DNA from: JAIRTY01 sp050257395
Lineage (GTDB): Bacteria; Actinomycetota; Actinomycetes; Streptosporangiales; Streptosporangiaceae
Assembly: GCA_050257395.1 (NCBI GenBank)
Contig: JBLMWU010000270.1
Span: forward strand, 1 to 23,176
DNA: 23,176 nucleotides
Direction of reading: 5' to 3'
Part shown: positions 1 to 7,229 of the stretch, in pieces
How the letters are laid out: every line of letters starts with the position of its first letter
Numbering within the stretch: position 1 is the first letter of the stretch
Program-made: the position numbers and the translations under genes
Notes under the pieces: generated by a model
What the model was told of the DNA's origin: nothing
The model's input: only the letters and a program-made list of their open reading frames with translations
The model's database searches: none

Positions 1-16
1 CGGGCCTGCTGGCCCG
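1..16. terminator. Possible terminator stem at window edge
   Basis: Six-base perfect arms CGGGCC (1-6) and GGCCCG (11-16) flank a four-base loop, 38 bases past the stop of the leftward secreted-protein gene. The position suits a factor-independent terminator, but there is no T-run and the left flank is cut by the window, so the stem may be longer. Confidence 0.35.
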
Positions 17-53
17 GCGCCACAGCGCTCTCTGGTATCTCAGACCCGTCCGG

Positions 54-1769
54 TCAGCCGGAGACCTCGAACACGGAGGTGCCCCAGTTGTCGAAGGGGT
101 CCTGGTTGGCCGCTGGCGGGATGTACTCGGTGGCCAGCCAGACCCCCTTGCCGCTCGGGTCCAGGCCGGTGAACGAGTAGTCGCCCCAGCGCGGGCCGAA
201 CGGCACGTCGGCGAAGCTCAGGTGCGGGCCGTTGCCGCCGGCCACGAGCTTGATCTTGCCCGAGCCGAGGGTGGTGAAGGCCGACGCCGGGTCGATGGCC
301 GGGCTGGTGACGGTGAACACCATCGCCGCCGGCCCGTTCGCCGGCTTCTGCAGGGCCGGGTAGAGGAGGTAGGCGCCCTTGGCCGCCACGTAGCCCTGGC
401 TGACGACCTCCTGCTTGCCGGTGTCGACCTTGAACCAGGCGGCGCCGTCGCGGGCGGTCGGGTCGCCCGTGGGCGCCACCGCGGCGTCCACCGCGGTCCA
501 CAGCTGGACGTCGCCGCTGGCGGTCCGGGTCACGTTGACCGGGCCGCTGGTGCGGCTGTCGTCCGGGTTGAGGAACGCCTCGGAGGTGATGCCGTTCGAG
601 TCGGTGCTGCCGTCACCCGTACTGGCGGCCGGGATCGGGAAGGCGTACTGCTCGCTGCTGATCACCTTGCCGGTCAGCGTGTCGCCCTTGAGCTTCCACA
701 GGCCCAGGCTGCTGCTGACCACGTTGTTCTGGCCCGTCGCGTCGAACGGGAAGGAGTTCACCAGGTAGCCGTTGCTGGTGCCGGTGTTGATCGCCGGGTC
801 GAGCCCGAGGCCCGGGATCCCGGCCAGGGACACCGGCCCGAACAGGTCCTCGCTGACGGTCGGGCCCTCCGCGACGAGCTGCGACTTGCTGATCGCGAGC
901 ACGATCGCGCCCTCGTACTGGTCGGTGTTCGGGCCGCAGTACTCGTCGGTCGAGATGATCAGCTCGCTGTTGCTGAACCCGGTCTTGGGCTGGTCGCCCA
1001 GGCAGGTCTGGTTGAGCGAGGTGTCGAACTGGTAGGAGGCCAGATCGCCCTTCGCGTTCAGCACCGCGACGTCCACCACCGTGTTGGTGAGGGACGAGTT
1101 CGGCCCGCTGGGCGGGAAGCTGATCACGGTGAAGTAGAACGACTTCGTCGCCGGGTCGTACAGGCACCGCGGGTCGCTGAACGCGAACGGGTCCTGGAAG
1201 ACGACGCCGATCGGCAGTTCAGGCAGCAGCTGCGTGCCGTTCGCGCTGGTGGTCCGCATGGAGATGTTGACCGGCTCGAAGATGACCTTGCCGTTGAAAC
1301 CCTTGGCGTAACCGGCGCACAGGCCCTGGTCCGGCGGGGTCACCTCGCCGACGCCGGGGCCGCCGTTGACCGCCGCCGAGCTCATGTCGCTGACCCCGTC
1401 GAAGCTGTGCAGCACGGTCGCTCCGGTCGTGCCGGTGGTGTACGCCGGGGCGGCCGGGCCGCTGGCGATCTTCGCCGCCCGGGGGCTGGCGCTGCGGGCG
1501 GCGGGGTCGGACCCGCCCGGCGACCGGAAGGGGATCACGCGGCCCTTGGCCGTGTTGGCCTTCGCCATGCGTGACTTGATGGCCGGCAGGTGCGCCAGGC
1601 CGTTGACCGGCTGGGCCAGCCGGGTGGCCTGGCCCGCGGTTCCGTGGTAGGTCACTGTCCCGGCAGCGGCCGGTGCGGCTGCCCGCACCGGGCTTGCCAG
1701 GGCGCCGGCGGCCGGCAGCACGGTGAAAGCCGCCAGGCTCAGGACACCGACGAATGAAGCGCGCTTCAT
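54..1769 (-). CDS. Large secreted protein of unknown function
   Basis: A 571-residue protein with a clear Sec signal peptide: basic MKR start, hydrophobic stretch from about residue 5 to 24, then an Ala-rich cleavage region near residues 24-34. I chose the ATG at 1769 because AGAGGGG lies a few bases upstream; the in-frame ATG 13 codons earlier would put a hydrophilic tail before the signal peptide and has no comparable ribosome site. The mature part carries four cysteines (in the contexts GLC, RCLYDP, TCLGD and EYCGP), an even number consistent with two disulfides outside the cell. Phrases such as PPDQGLC and SDPRCLYDPATKSFYF resemble exported beta-propeller-like proteins that are common and uncharacterised in actinomycetes; I assign no catalytic role. 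It is separated by 200 bases from the next leftward gene and probably has its own promoter. Confidence 0.8.
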   Translation of the reverse strand: MKRASFVGVLSLAAFTVLPAAGALASPVRAAAPAAAGTVTYHGTAGQATRLAQPVNGLAHLPAIKSRMAKANTAKGRVIPFRSPGGSDPAARSASPRAAKIASGPAAPAYTTGTTGATVLHSFDGVSDMSSAAVNGGPGVGEVTPPDQGLCAGYAKGFNGKVIFEPVNISMRTTSANGTQLLPELPIGVVFQDPFAFSDPRCLYDPATKSFYFTVISFPPSGPNSSLTNTVVDVAVLNAKGDLASYQFDTSLNQTCLGDQPKTGFSNSELIISTDEYCGPNTDQYEGAIVLAISKSQLVAEGPTVSEDLFGPVSLAGIPGLGLDPAINTGTSNGYLVNSFPFDATGQNNVVSSSLGLWKLKGDTLTGKVISSEQYAFPIPAASTGDGSTDSNGITSEAFLNPDDSRTSGPVNVTRTASGDVQLWTAVDAAVAPTGDPTARDGAAWFKVDTGKQEVVSQGYVAAKGAYLLYPALQKPANGPAAMVFTVTSPAIDPASAFTTLGSGKIKLVAGGNGPHLSFADVPFGPRWGDYSFTGLDPSGKGVWLATEYIPPAANQDPFDNWGTSVFEVSG

Positions 1770-1969
1770 AACACCCCTCTTCGTGATCCGATGGTGCGTC
1801 TTGCTCACGACAAGCGGCCGGCTCCGGCGGGGTCCTGAGGGGTGAAGAACAAAGCCTCAGCGGAGTGCCAAGGGGAATCTAACTGGACAGCAACTGCTTT
1901 AGCGACAAAAACGGTGCCTTGTGGCCAATTCTTGATGGAAAACCTGCGGCCGCGCTGTCCTGCCTATGG

Positions 1970-2842
1970 TCACCGCGCGCCGGCCCGCTCGAAAGCGCGG
2001 GCGATGACCTGGTAGCCGGCCTGGTTGGCATGCTGGTTCGGGCCGCGCGGCGGCGGCGCGCACTCCCAGGTCCACCGGCAGATCGCCGCGACGTTGCGCG
2101 GCAGGCTGCCGTAGCCGGGCACGGTCACCGGGTGCCCGAAGTCGCCGGTGCGGAAGGCGGCGAACACGTCCGCCACCCGGATGCCGAAACGCCGGTAGGT
2201 ATCGGTCAGCAGCCCGTTGTAGCCGGCGGCGGCGAGCTCGGCGAGCCGCGCCACCGCCCGGCCGGGCAGGCCGGCCCGCCATTCGGACAACGCCGGCAGG
2301 TAATAGTTCATGGCCATAATCCGGCCGTGCGGATCGGCCTGGCGAAGCCTGGTCAGGATGGCGGTGAGATTGGCGGTGGCGCGCGGGATCACCTCCCGTA
2401 CGCAGGTGGCCAGCTTCGCCAGCGAGGGCCGGGTGAGGCAGGAACCCGGGTCGTTGGCCCCGATGTCCAGGGTGACCAGCCGGACGTGGCCGCGGTGCGC
2501 GCGCAGGAACCGGGTGGCGGCCGTGAGCTGCGACCCGCCCGGGTACCGGCAGATACCGCCGTTGATCATGCTGGCGGTGGTCTCGCCGGAGCAGCCGAGC
2601 TTCACCAGCCGCAGGCCCGGATGCCGGGGCCGCAGCGCGGCGTAGAGCTGGTCGGGGTACCCGTGCGGGGTCGGGACGCTCGCACCGGCCGGGTCGGGCT
2701 GCACACCCCGGGCCAGTGAGTCGCCGAGTGACAGGTAATAGGTCACCGGCGGCCGGGGACGGCGCCCCGGCGCCGGGGAGGAGCAGCCAGCGGCGGCAGC
2801 CAGCACACCGGCCAGCAGCACAGCAGCCAGAAGGCGGCGCAT
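1970..2842 (-). CDS. SGNH/GDSL-family esterase, predicted lipoprotein
   Basis: A 290-residue hydrolase of the SGNH superfamily. Residues 1-20 form a lipoprotein-type signal ending AAAAGC (Cys20), so it is probably lipid-anchored on the outer face of the membrane; the residue at -3 of the lipobox is Ala rather than the preferred Leu. Block I is YLSLGDSLA with nucleophile Ser42; block III is DIGANDPGSC, giving the oxyanion Asn; the block V histidine is His271 in QHANQAGY. The usual Asp three residues before that His is replaced by Pro, so the acid may be missing or supplied by a backbone carbonyl, as known for some Streptomyces esterases. The ATG at 2842 follows GGGAG. It lies 25 bases after the aldo/keto reductase stop and is probably the last gene of that operon. 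The substrate (lipid or carbohydrate ester) is unknown. Confidence 0.85.
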   Translation of the reverse strand: MRRLLAAVLLAGVLAAAAGCSSPAPGRRPRPPVTYYLSLGDSLARGVQPDPAGASVPTPHGYPDQLYAALRPRHPGLRLVKLGCSGETTASMINGGICRYPGGSQLTAATRFLRAHRGHVRLVTLDIGANDPGSCLTRPSLAKLATCVREVIPRATANLTAILTRLRQADPHGRIMAMNYYLPALSEWRAGLPGRAVARLAELAAAGYNGLLTDTYRRFGIRVADVFAAFRTGDFGHPVTVPGYGSLPRNVAAICRWTWECAPPPRGPNQHANQAGYQVIARAFERAGAR

Positions 2843-2867
2843 CGTCTCCCGTCCCGGGTGGGGGCCC

Positions 2868-3875
2868 TCATTCTAGGGACGCCGCGCCCAGGACCCAGCT
2901 GCGGTTGTCGCGGATGAACGTGGCGGGGAAGCCAGGGTCGAACGGGACGGCGGCGTCCAGCCGGGCCAGCGCCTCCGCGGGCAGCCCGACCCCGGTGGCG
3001 CCGAGGTTGTCGCGGAGCTGGCTGGCGGTCCGCGCGCCGATGATGGGATGGACCGCCGGCGACTGGGCCCGGATCCAGGCGATCGCGACCTGGGCCGGGG
3101 TGGCGCCCAGGTCGCTGGCGACCGCCTGCACGGTGGCGGCGACGGCGCGCTGGTGCCCGGTGATGGCAGCCGGGTCGACCCGGGTGCCGGGCGCCACGGC
3201 CTCCGGCCGGGTGAACTTGCCGGACAGGATGCCGTTGGCCAGCGGGCTCCAGGCCGCCACCGTCATCCCCAGCTCGGTGGCCATCGGCAGCAGCTCGCGC
3301 TCGATGTCGCGCTGGAGCAGGCTGTAGGGCACCTGCAGGCCCGCGAACGCGGTCCAGCCGCGCCACTGCGCGAGCGTGTTCGCGCGCGCCACCAGCCAGG
3401 CCGGGGTGTCGGAGATGCCGGTGTAGAGGATCTTCCCGGCGCGGACCTCGTCGTCCAGCGCGCGCATGGTCTCCTCGGCCGGGGTGTGCCGGTCCCACAG
3501 GTGGACCCAGTAGATGTCCAGGTAGTCGGTGCGCAGCCGCCGCAGGCTGGTCTCCAGCGACAGCCGCAGGTTCTTGCGGTGGTTCCCGCCCCCGTTCGGG
3601 TCGGACCGGTCCCGGGTGACGGTGTACTTGCTGGCCAGCACGAACCGGTCGCGGCGGCCGGCCAGCAGCTCGCCGAGGATCTCCTCGCTCGCGCCGCCGC
3701 GGTAGTTGATGGCCGTGTCGATCACGTTGCCGCCCGCGTCTGCGTAGGCGTCGAGGATCCGGCGGCACTCCTCCGGCGGCGCGCCCACGCCGCCCTGCTC
3801 GCCGAACGTCATCGCCCCGAGGAACAGCTCGGACACCCGGAGCCCGGTCGGGCCGAACCGGCGGTACCGCATCAC
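2868..3875 (-). CDS. Aldo/keto reductase
   Basis: A 335-residue cytosolic NADPH-dependent oxidoreductase of the AKR superfamily, with the TIM-barrel opening RRFGPTGLRVSELFLGAMTFG. The catalytic tetrad is visible: Asp53 (VIDTA), Tyr58 (NY), Lys83 (ASKY) and His125 (WVHLWD). The C-terminal cofactor segment PIIGART is present. Length is normal for the family. The annotated start is GTG at 3875, which overlaps the upstream VOC gene stop (GTGA), immediately followed by an ATG at 3872; GGAGGAG lies just upstream, so either can serve. It is the middle gene of a VOC, AKR, esterase operon. The substrate is unknown; a TetR gene diverges from the operon head, which suggests induction by a small molecule. 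Confidence 0.9.
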   Translation of the reverse strand: MMRYRRFGPTGLRVSELFLGAMTFGEQGGVGAPPEECRRILDAYADAGGNVIDTAINYRGGASEEILGELLAGRRDRFVLASKYTVTRDRSDPNGGGNHRKNLRLSLETSLRRLRTDYLDIYWVHLWDRHTPAEETMRALDDEVRAGKILYTGISDTPAWLVARANTLAQWRGWTAFAGLQVPYSLLQRDIERELLPMATELGMTVAAWSPLANGILSGKFTRPEAVAPGTRVDPAAITGHQRAVAATVQAVASDLGATPAQVAIAWIRAQSPAVHPIIGARTASQLRDNLGATGVGLPAEALARLDAAVPFDPGFPATFIRDNRSWVLGAASLE

Positions 3876-4318
3876 CGCTCCTCCCCGCCGCCGAACGCCT
3901 CGGCGGCGAGCCGCACCACCTCGTCGTGCGGCACGTCCCGCAGATGCTGGTCAACGGCCCACCGGTGCCCGAAGGGGTCGATGAACTGGCCGGTCCGCTC
4001 CCCCCAGAACGCGTCGTGCAGCGGCTCGAACACCGTGGCACCGGCGGCGAGCGCCCGCTCCCACACCGCGTCTGCGTCCCCGGCCGCCAGGTGCAGTGCC
4101 CCGTAGGTGCCGCCCAGCGTCAGCGGCGACACGATGCCCATGCCGGGGAACTCACCGGAGATCGACAGCAGGCTGTCGCCGAAGCGCAGCTCGATCGTCA
4201 GCACCTGCCCGCCGGGCAGGCTGATGCGGCTGACTTCCGCGGCGTCCAGGACGGACCGGTACCAGCCGGCGGCCGCGGCCGGGTCATTGACCACCAGATG
4301 ACAGGTCAGCGTGCTCAT
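3872..4318 (-). CDS. VOC-family (glyoxalase/bleomycin-resistance-like) protein
   Basis: A 148-residue single-domain protein of the vicinal oxygen chelate superfamily, closest in appearance to PhnB-type members. The first beta-alpha-beta-beta-beta unit runs from LTCHLVVNDPAAAAGWYRSVL, and the second includes GALHLAAGDADAVWERALAAGATV, ending in the motif FIDPFGHRWAV. Members bind metals or small hydrophobic ligands, and some sequester antibiotics; no specific function can be given. It is the head gene of the leftward operon, translationally coupled to the aldo/keto reductase by a four-base overlap. A -10 TATAGT sits seven bases before its ATG, so the transcript is probably leaderless and the first gene is read without a Shine-Dalgarno. 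Confidence 0.85.
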   Translation of the reverse strand: MSTLTCHLVVNDPAAAAGWYRSVLDAAEVSRISLPGGQVLTIELRFGDSLLSISGEFPGMGIVSPLTLGGTYGALHLAAGDADAVWERALAAGATVFEPLHDAFWGERTGQFIDPFGHRWAVDQHLRDVPHDEVVRLAAEAFGGGEER

Positions 4319-4325
4319 GACCGTG

Positions 4326-4360
4326 ACTATACATAGTGTTCAGACGTGATGTCTATACAT
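4326..4360. promoter_or_regulatory. Divergent promoter pair with repeated operator-like element
   Basis: The 65-base gap between the VOC operon and the TetR gene holds an exact direct repeat CTATACAT at 4327-4334 and 4353-4360. On the minus strand, -35 TAGACA (4355-4350), an 18-base spacer and -10 TATAGT (4331-4326) place the start of transcription at or next to the VOC ATG (4318). Each repeat copy overlaps one of these hexamers. On the plus strand a -10 TATGCT (4370-4375) precedes the TetR ATG by eight bases, and the second repeat falls just upstream of it. The repeats are therefore good candidates for the TetR binding site. Confidence 0.55.
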
Positions 4361-4383
4361 GCTGACTGCTATGCTCGGGTGCC

Positions 4384-5022
4384 ATGCCACCGCGTCCGCC
4401 CGCCCGCCGCCAGCAGGGCCGCCGTGCCGCCCCGGGCGGGCCCGGCCAGCCAGAACTCCGGGAAGCGATCCTGGCCGCCACCGCCACCCTGCTCGCCAGC
4501 CGCTCCTTCGCGGACCTGGCGGTCAGCGACATCCTCAGCGCGGCCGGGGTCTCCCGCGGCTCGTTCTACTTCTATTTCGACAGCAAGCACGACGTGCTCG
4601 CGGAGCTCGTCCGGCGGGCGGTCGCCCGCGGCCATGACGCCGCCGCCCCGTGGCTGGCGCGCCCGGCCGACCCGGCGGCCGCGCTGCGGGCCGGCATCAC
4701 CGCGGGCGCCCGGCTGTGGCGCGACAGCGCGCCCGTCCTGCGGGCCATCGTGGAGAACTGGCGGACCGACCCGCGGCTGACCGTGCTCTGGCAGGAGCAG
4801 ATGGACAGCTTCACCCGTGCCGCTGTGGCGCAGATCACGGCCGACCCGGCCGTGGCGGCGCGGCTGGGCGGCCTGGACGTGACCGCGGTCGCCAGCGCGC
4901 TGACCTGGCTCGGCGAGCGCCTGTACTACCTGGCGGCCATCGGCACTCCCCCGTTCGACGACGAGGACACCCTGGTCGCCACCCTGCTGCACTTCTGGCA
5001 GTCCGCCCTGTACGGACAGTGA
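4384..5022 (+). CDS. TetR/AcrR-family transcriptional regulator
   Basis: A 212-residue repressor-type protein. After a Pro/Arg-rich N-terminal tail of about 22 residues, the TetR_N helix-turn-helix spans about residues 25-75, with the recognition region ILSAAGVSRGSFYFYFDSKHDVL. The C-terminal ligand-binding and dimer domain is divergent, as is usual. It diverges from the VOC, aldo/keto reductase, esterase operon with 65 bases between starts, so the likely role is autoregulation plus control of that operon in response to an unknown small molecule. The ATG at 4384 lacks a clear ribosome site but has TATGCT eight bases upstream, suggesting a leaderless mRNA. Confidence 0.9.
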   Translation: MPPRPPARRQQGRRAAPGGPGQPELREAILAATATLLASRSFADLAVSDILSAAGVSRGSFYFYFDSKHDVLAELVRRAVARGHDAAAPWLARPADPAAALRAGITAGARLWRDSAPVLRAIVENWRTDPRLTVLWQEQMDSFTRAAVAQITADPAVAARLGGLDVTAVASALTWLGERLYYLAAIGTPPFDDEDTLVATLLHFWQSALYGQ

Positions 5023-5036
5023 CCGCCCGGCTCTTC

Positions 5037-5075
5037 GTTTACACGCCCGAAATATCTGCGGACACATTCCGAAAC
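5037..5075 (+). promoter_or_regulatory. GlnR-like binding site upstream of amt
   Basis: The actinomycete nitrogen regulator GlnR recognises alternating GTNAC and GAAAC half-elements spaced by six bases. Here TTTAC (5038-5042), six bases, GAAAT (5049-5053), and then GAAAC (5071-5075) match, with the two GAAA elements exactly 22 bases apart as the consensus predicts. The second GTNAC element is poor: GACAC at 5061-5065, one base out of register. The site ends 48 bases before the chosen amt start. Amt genes are classic GlnR targets, so this is probably nitrogen control. No binding data exist here. Confidence 0.5.
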
Positions 5076-5123
5076 ATCCACCGGTGACCCTCGCTGGCGG
5101 GGCAGTCGACACGGAGGATGCGG

Positions 5124-6500
5124 TTGAGCGCGGGAAACACCGCCTGGGTGCTGGTCAGCGCCGCCCTGGTGATGTTCATGACGCCGGGGCTGGCGCTCTT
5201 CTACGGCGGCATGGTCCGGGCCAGAAGCGTCCTGAACGTGATGATGCTCAGCTTCGTGTGCCTGGCCGTGGTCGGCGTGCTGTGGACGCTGTACGGGTAC
5301 TCGCTGGCCTTCGGCAGGGACGCGTTCGGCGGCCTGATCGGCGGGCTGAACCAGGCGGGCCTGCACGGGCTCGCCACCACCACGGTCGGCGCCCCCGGGC
5401 AGCACATCCCGCTGTTCGCCTTCGCCGCCTTCCAGCTGATGTTCGCGGTCATCACGGTGGCGCTGCTGGCCGGCACGGGCGCGGAGCGCACCCGGTTCTG
5501 GCCGTGGCTGCTGTTCATCGTGGCCTGGGTCACGGCCGTGTACCTGCCGCTCGCCCACTGGATCTTCGACGCGCCCGGCCTGACCGGCCTGCACAGCGCG
5601 GGCGGCTGGCTGGTGGGCAAGCTGCACGTGCTCGACTTCGCCGGCGGCACCGCGGTGGAGGTCAACTCCGGCGCCGCCGCGCTCGCCCTCGCGCTGGTGC
5701 TGGGCAAGCGCCGCGGCTGGCCGAAGGAGCCCAGCCGCCCGCACAGCCTGCCGCTGGTCATGCTGGGCTCCGGCATCCTGTGGTTCGGCTGGTTCGGGTT
5801 CAACGCCGGCTCGGCCCTCGGCGCGAACGGCCTGGCGGCGACCGCCTTCATCAACACCATGCTGGCCGGCGGCACCGGGCTGGCCGGCTGGCTGCTGGTG
5901 GAGCAGTGGCGCGACGGCAGGCCGACCACCCTGGGCGCGGCGTCCGGCGCGGTCGCCGGGCTGGTGGGCATCACCCCGGCCTGCGCGTTCGTGGACCCGC
6001 TGGGCGCGCTGGCGATCGGCCTGGCGGCCGGGGCGGTGTGCGCGCTGGCGGTCGGGCTCAAGTACCGGCTCGGCTACGACGACTCCCTGGACGTGGTGGC
6101 GGTGCACGGCGTGGGCGGCGTGGTGGGCCTGCTGCTGCTCGGCTTCCTGGCCACCAGGGGCGTGAACCCGCACGGCGCCGACGGCCTGCTCTACGGCGGC
6201 GGGCTGGGCCAGCTGGGCCGGCAGGCGCTCGCCACCGCGGTGACGATCGGCTTCTCCGCGACCCTGACCTTCGGCATCGCCTGGGCCATCCAGAAGACCA
6301 TCGGGCTGCGGGTCAGCGCCGAAGCCGAGTGGGACGGCATCGACGAGGCAGAGCACGCCGAGACCGCCTACGAGTTCGGTGCCCTCGGCGGGCGCCACAC
6401 GGCCGCGCTGGCCAGCCCCGCCGCCCGGCCGCGGGATCCCGGGGCGCGGGACAGCGAGCCGCGGGAAATGGCGTCGCAGACCAAGCCGGGCACTCATTAG
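5124..6500 (+). CDS. amt: Ammonium transporter, Amt/MEP/Rh family
   Basis: An inner-membrane channel or transporter for ammonium with about 11 transmembrane helices, opening TPGLALFYGGMVRAR and carrying the family hallmarks FQLMFAVIT, WFGWFGFNAGSAL and a C-terminal cytosolic tail ending the fold in AETAYEFGA. An ATG at 5118 is in frame, but GGAGG (5113-5117) abuts it; the TTG at 5124 has ideal six-base spacing and gives MSAGNTAWVL, so I prefer TTG (458 residues; 460 from the ATG). Numbering from the ATG, the second of the pore twin histidines is present (His330, AVHGVGG), but the first is Glu181 (AVEVNSG) instead of His. No glnK or glnD follows, unlike the usual actinomycete amtB-glnK-glnD cluster. 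A GlnR-like site lies upstream. Confidence 0.95.
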   Translation: MSAGNTAWVLVSAALVMFMTPGLALFYGGMVRARSVLNVMMLSFVCLAVVGVLWTLYGYSLAFGRDAFGGLIGGLNQAGLHGLATTTVGAPGQHIPLFAFAAFQLMFAVITVALLAGTGAERTRFWPWLLFIVAWVTAVYLPLAHWIFDAPGLTGLHSAGGWLVGKLHVLDFAGGTAVEVNSGAAALALALVLGKRRGWPKEPSRPHSLPLVMLGSGILWFGWFGFNAGSALGANGLAATAFINTMLAGGTGLAGWLLVEQWRDGRPTTLGAASGAVAGLVGITPACAFVDPLGALAIGLAAGAVCALAVGLKYRLGYDDSLDVVAVHGVGGVVGLLLLGFLATRGVNPHGADGLLYGGGLGQLGRQALATAVTIGFSATLTFGIAWAIQKTIGLRVSAEAEWDGIDEAEHAETAYEFGALGGRHTAALASPAARPRDPGARDSEPREMASQTKPGTH

Positions 6501-6510
6501 CCTGGGGTCC

Positions 6511-7149
6511 GTGCCGACCACGATCGTCCCCACCGGCGCGCCGCTGGCCGGCCGCTGGGTCCGGCTCGACCTGCTCACCGAGGCGGACCTCGGCGAGCTG
6601 TACCCGGTCCTGAGCGACCCGGCGGTCTACAGCCAGGGTTACGTCATGCACCGCCGCCCGGAGTCACCCGGCGACGCCCGCGACCTGGCGCGGTCCGTCT
6701 TCCTGGCGCAGCAGGGCGAAACCGACGCCAGGGGCGGCGGACGCCTCGCCTATGCGGTGCGGCTTGCGGCCGCCAGCGACCTCGGCCCGCCAGGGGCGCT
6801 GGTGGGCACCACGTCGCTGTGGGAGGCCGACGTCCGGAACGAGCGGATCCACATCGGCTCCACCCTGTACGGCTCGCGCTGGTGGGGGACCCAGGTGAAC
6901 CCGGAGTGCAAGCTGCTGCTGATGACACACTGCTTCGAAGACCTCGGCTACGGCCGCATCAAGATCCAGACCGACCTGCTGAACACCCGCTCCCAGGCGG
7001 CCATCGCCAAGCTGGGCGCCACCCGGGAGGGGGTGCTGCGGCGGCACATGAAGCGCGAGGACGGCACCTTCCGTGACACCGTGGTCTTCAGCGTGCTGCG
7101 CGACGAATGGCCAGCGGTCAAGGAGCGGCTGGCCAGCCGTCTGGCGTAA
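6511..7149 (+). CDS. GNAT-family N-acetyltransferase
   Basis: A 212-residue acetyltransferase of the RimJ/RimL-like type (Acetyltransf_3). It starts with a strand typical of the family, GRWVRLDLLTEADLGELY, and has the acetyl-CoA binding loop region around GSRWWGTQVNPECKLLLMTHCFE followed by the characteristic RIKIQTDLLNTRSQAAIAKLGATREGVLRRHM. The target (protein N terminus, amino acid or small amine) cannot be deduced. The open frame runs upstream into amt, but a GTG at 6511, ten bases past the amt stop, gives the natural domain start. TAGCCT at 6498-6503, seven bases before it and overlapping the amt stop, could make an internal leaderless promoter; otherwise it is read through from amt. Confidence 0.85.
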   Translation: MPTTIVPTGAPLAGRWVRLDLLTEADLGELYPVLSDPAVYSQGYVMHRRPESPGDARDLARSVFLAQQGETDARGGGRLAYAVRLAAASDLGPPGALVGTTSLWEADVRNERIHIGSTLYGSRWWGTQVNPECKLLLMTHCFEDLGYGRIKIQTDLLNTRSQAAIAKLGATREGVLRRHMKREDGTFRDTVVFSVLRDEWPAVKERLASRLA

Positions 7150-7190
7150 AGCAGCCGGCTCTTCCGCACGACCCCGGCACTGGCTAGGTT

Positions 7191-7224
7191 GACCTCACGC
7201 ACTGCCGCGAGATCCTGTGAGGTC
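7191..7224 (+). promoter_or_regulatory. Inverted repeat covering the ribosome site of the acyl-CoA ligase
   Basis: GACCTCAC (7191-7198) and GTGAGGTC (7217-7224) are perfect eight-base inverted arms separated by 18 bases. The right arm contains the GAGG ribosome site (7219-7222) of the ATG at 7230. A possible -10 TAGGTT lies at 7185-7190. It could be a dimeric regulator's operator, or an mRNA stem masking the ribosome site if transcription starts upstream of 7191 (for example read-through from amt). Confidence 0.4.
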
Positions 7225-7229
7225 CACGC

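Noticed and set aside
222..1574. 450-codon frame opposite the secreted protein
   Set aside because: Biased Arg/Val/Gly composition with no motif, while the opposite strand has a signal peptide and a ribosome site.
1770..1969. Search for a promoter or regulatory RNA upstream of the secreted-protein gene
   Set aside because: The stretch is somewhat richer in A and T, but no -35/-10 pair with correct spacing and no convincing stem could be defended.
3048..4106. 352-codon plus-strand frame over the first aldo/keto reductase and VOC genes
   Set aside because: Fully antisense to two recognisable enzymes and without any recognisable segment.
4926..6578. 550-codon frame antisense to the ammonium transporter
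   Set aside because: Low-complexity Gln/Arg/Gly composition and full overlap with an unmistakable Amt gene; a frame shadow.
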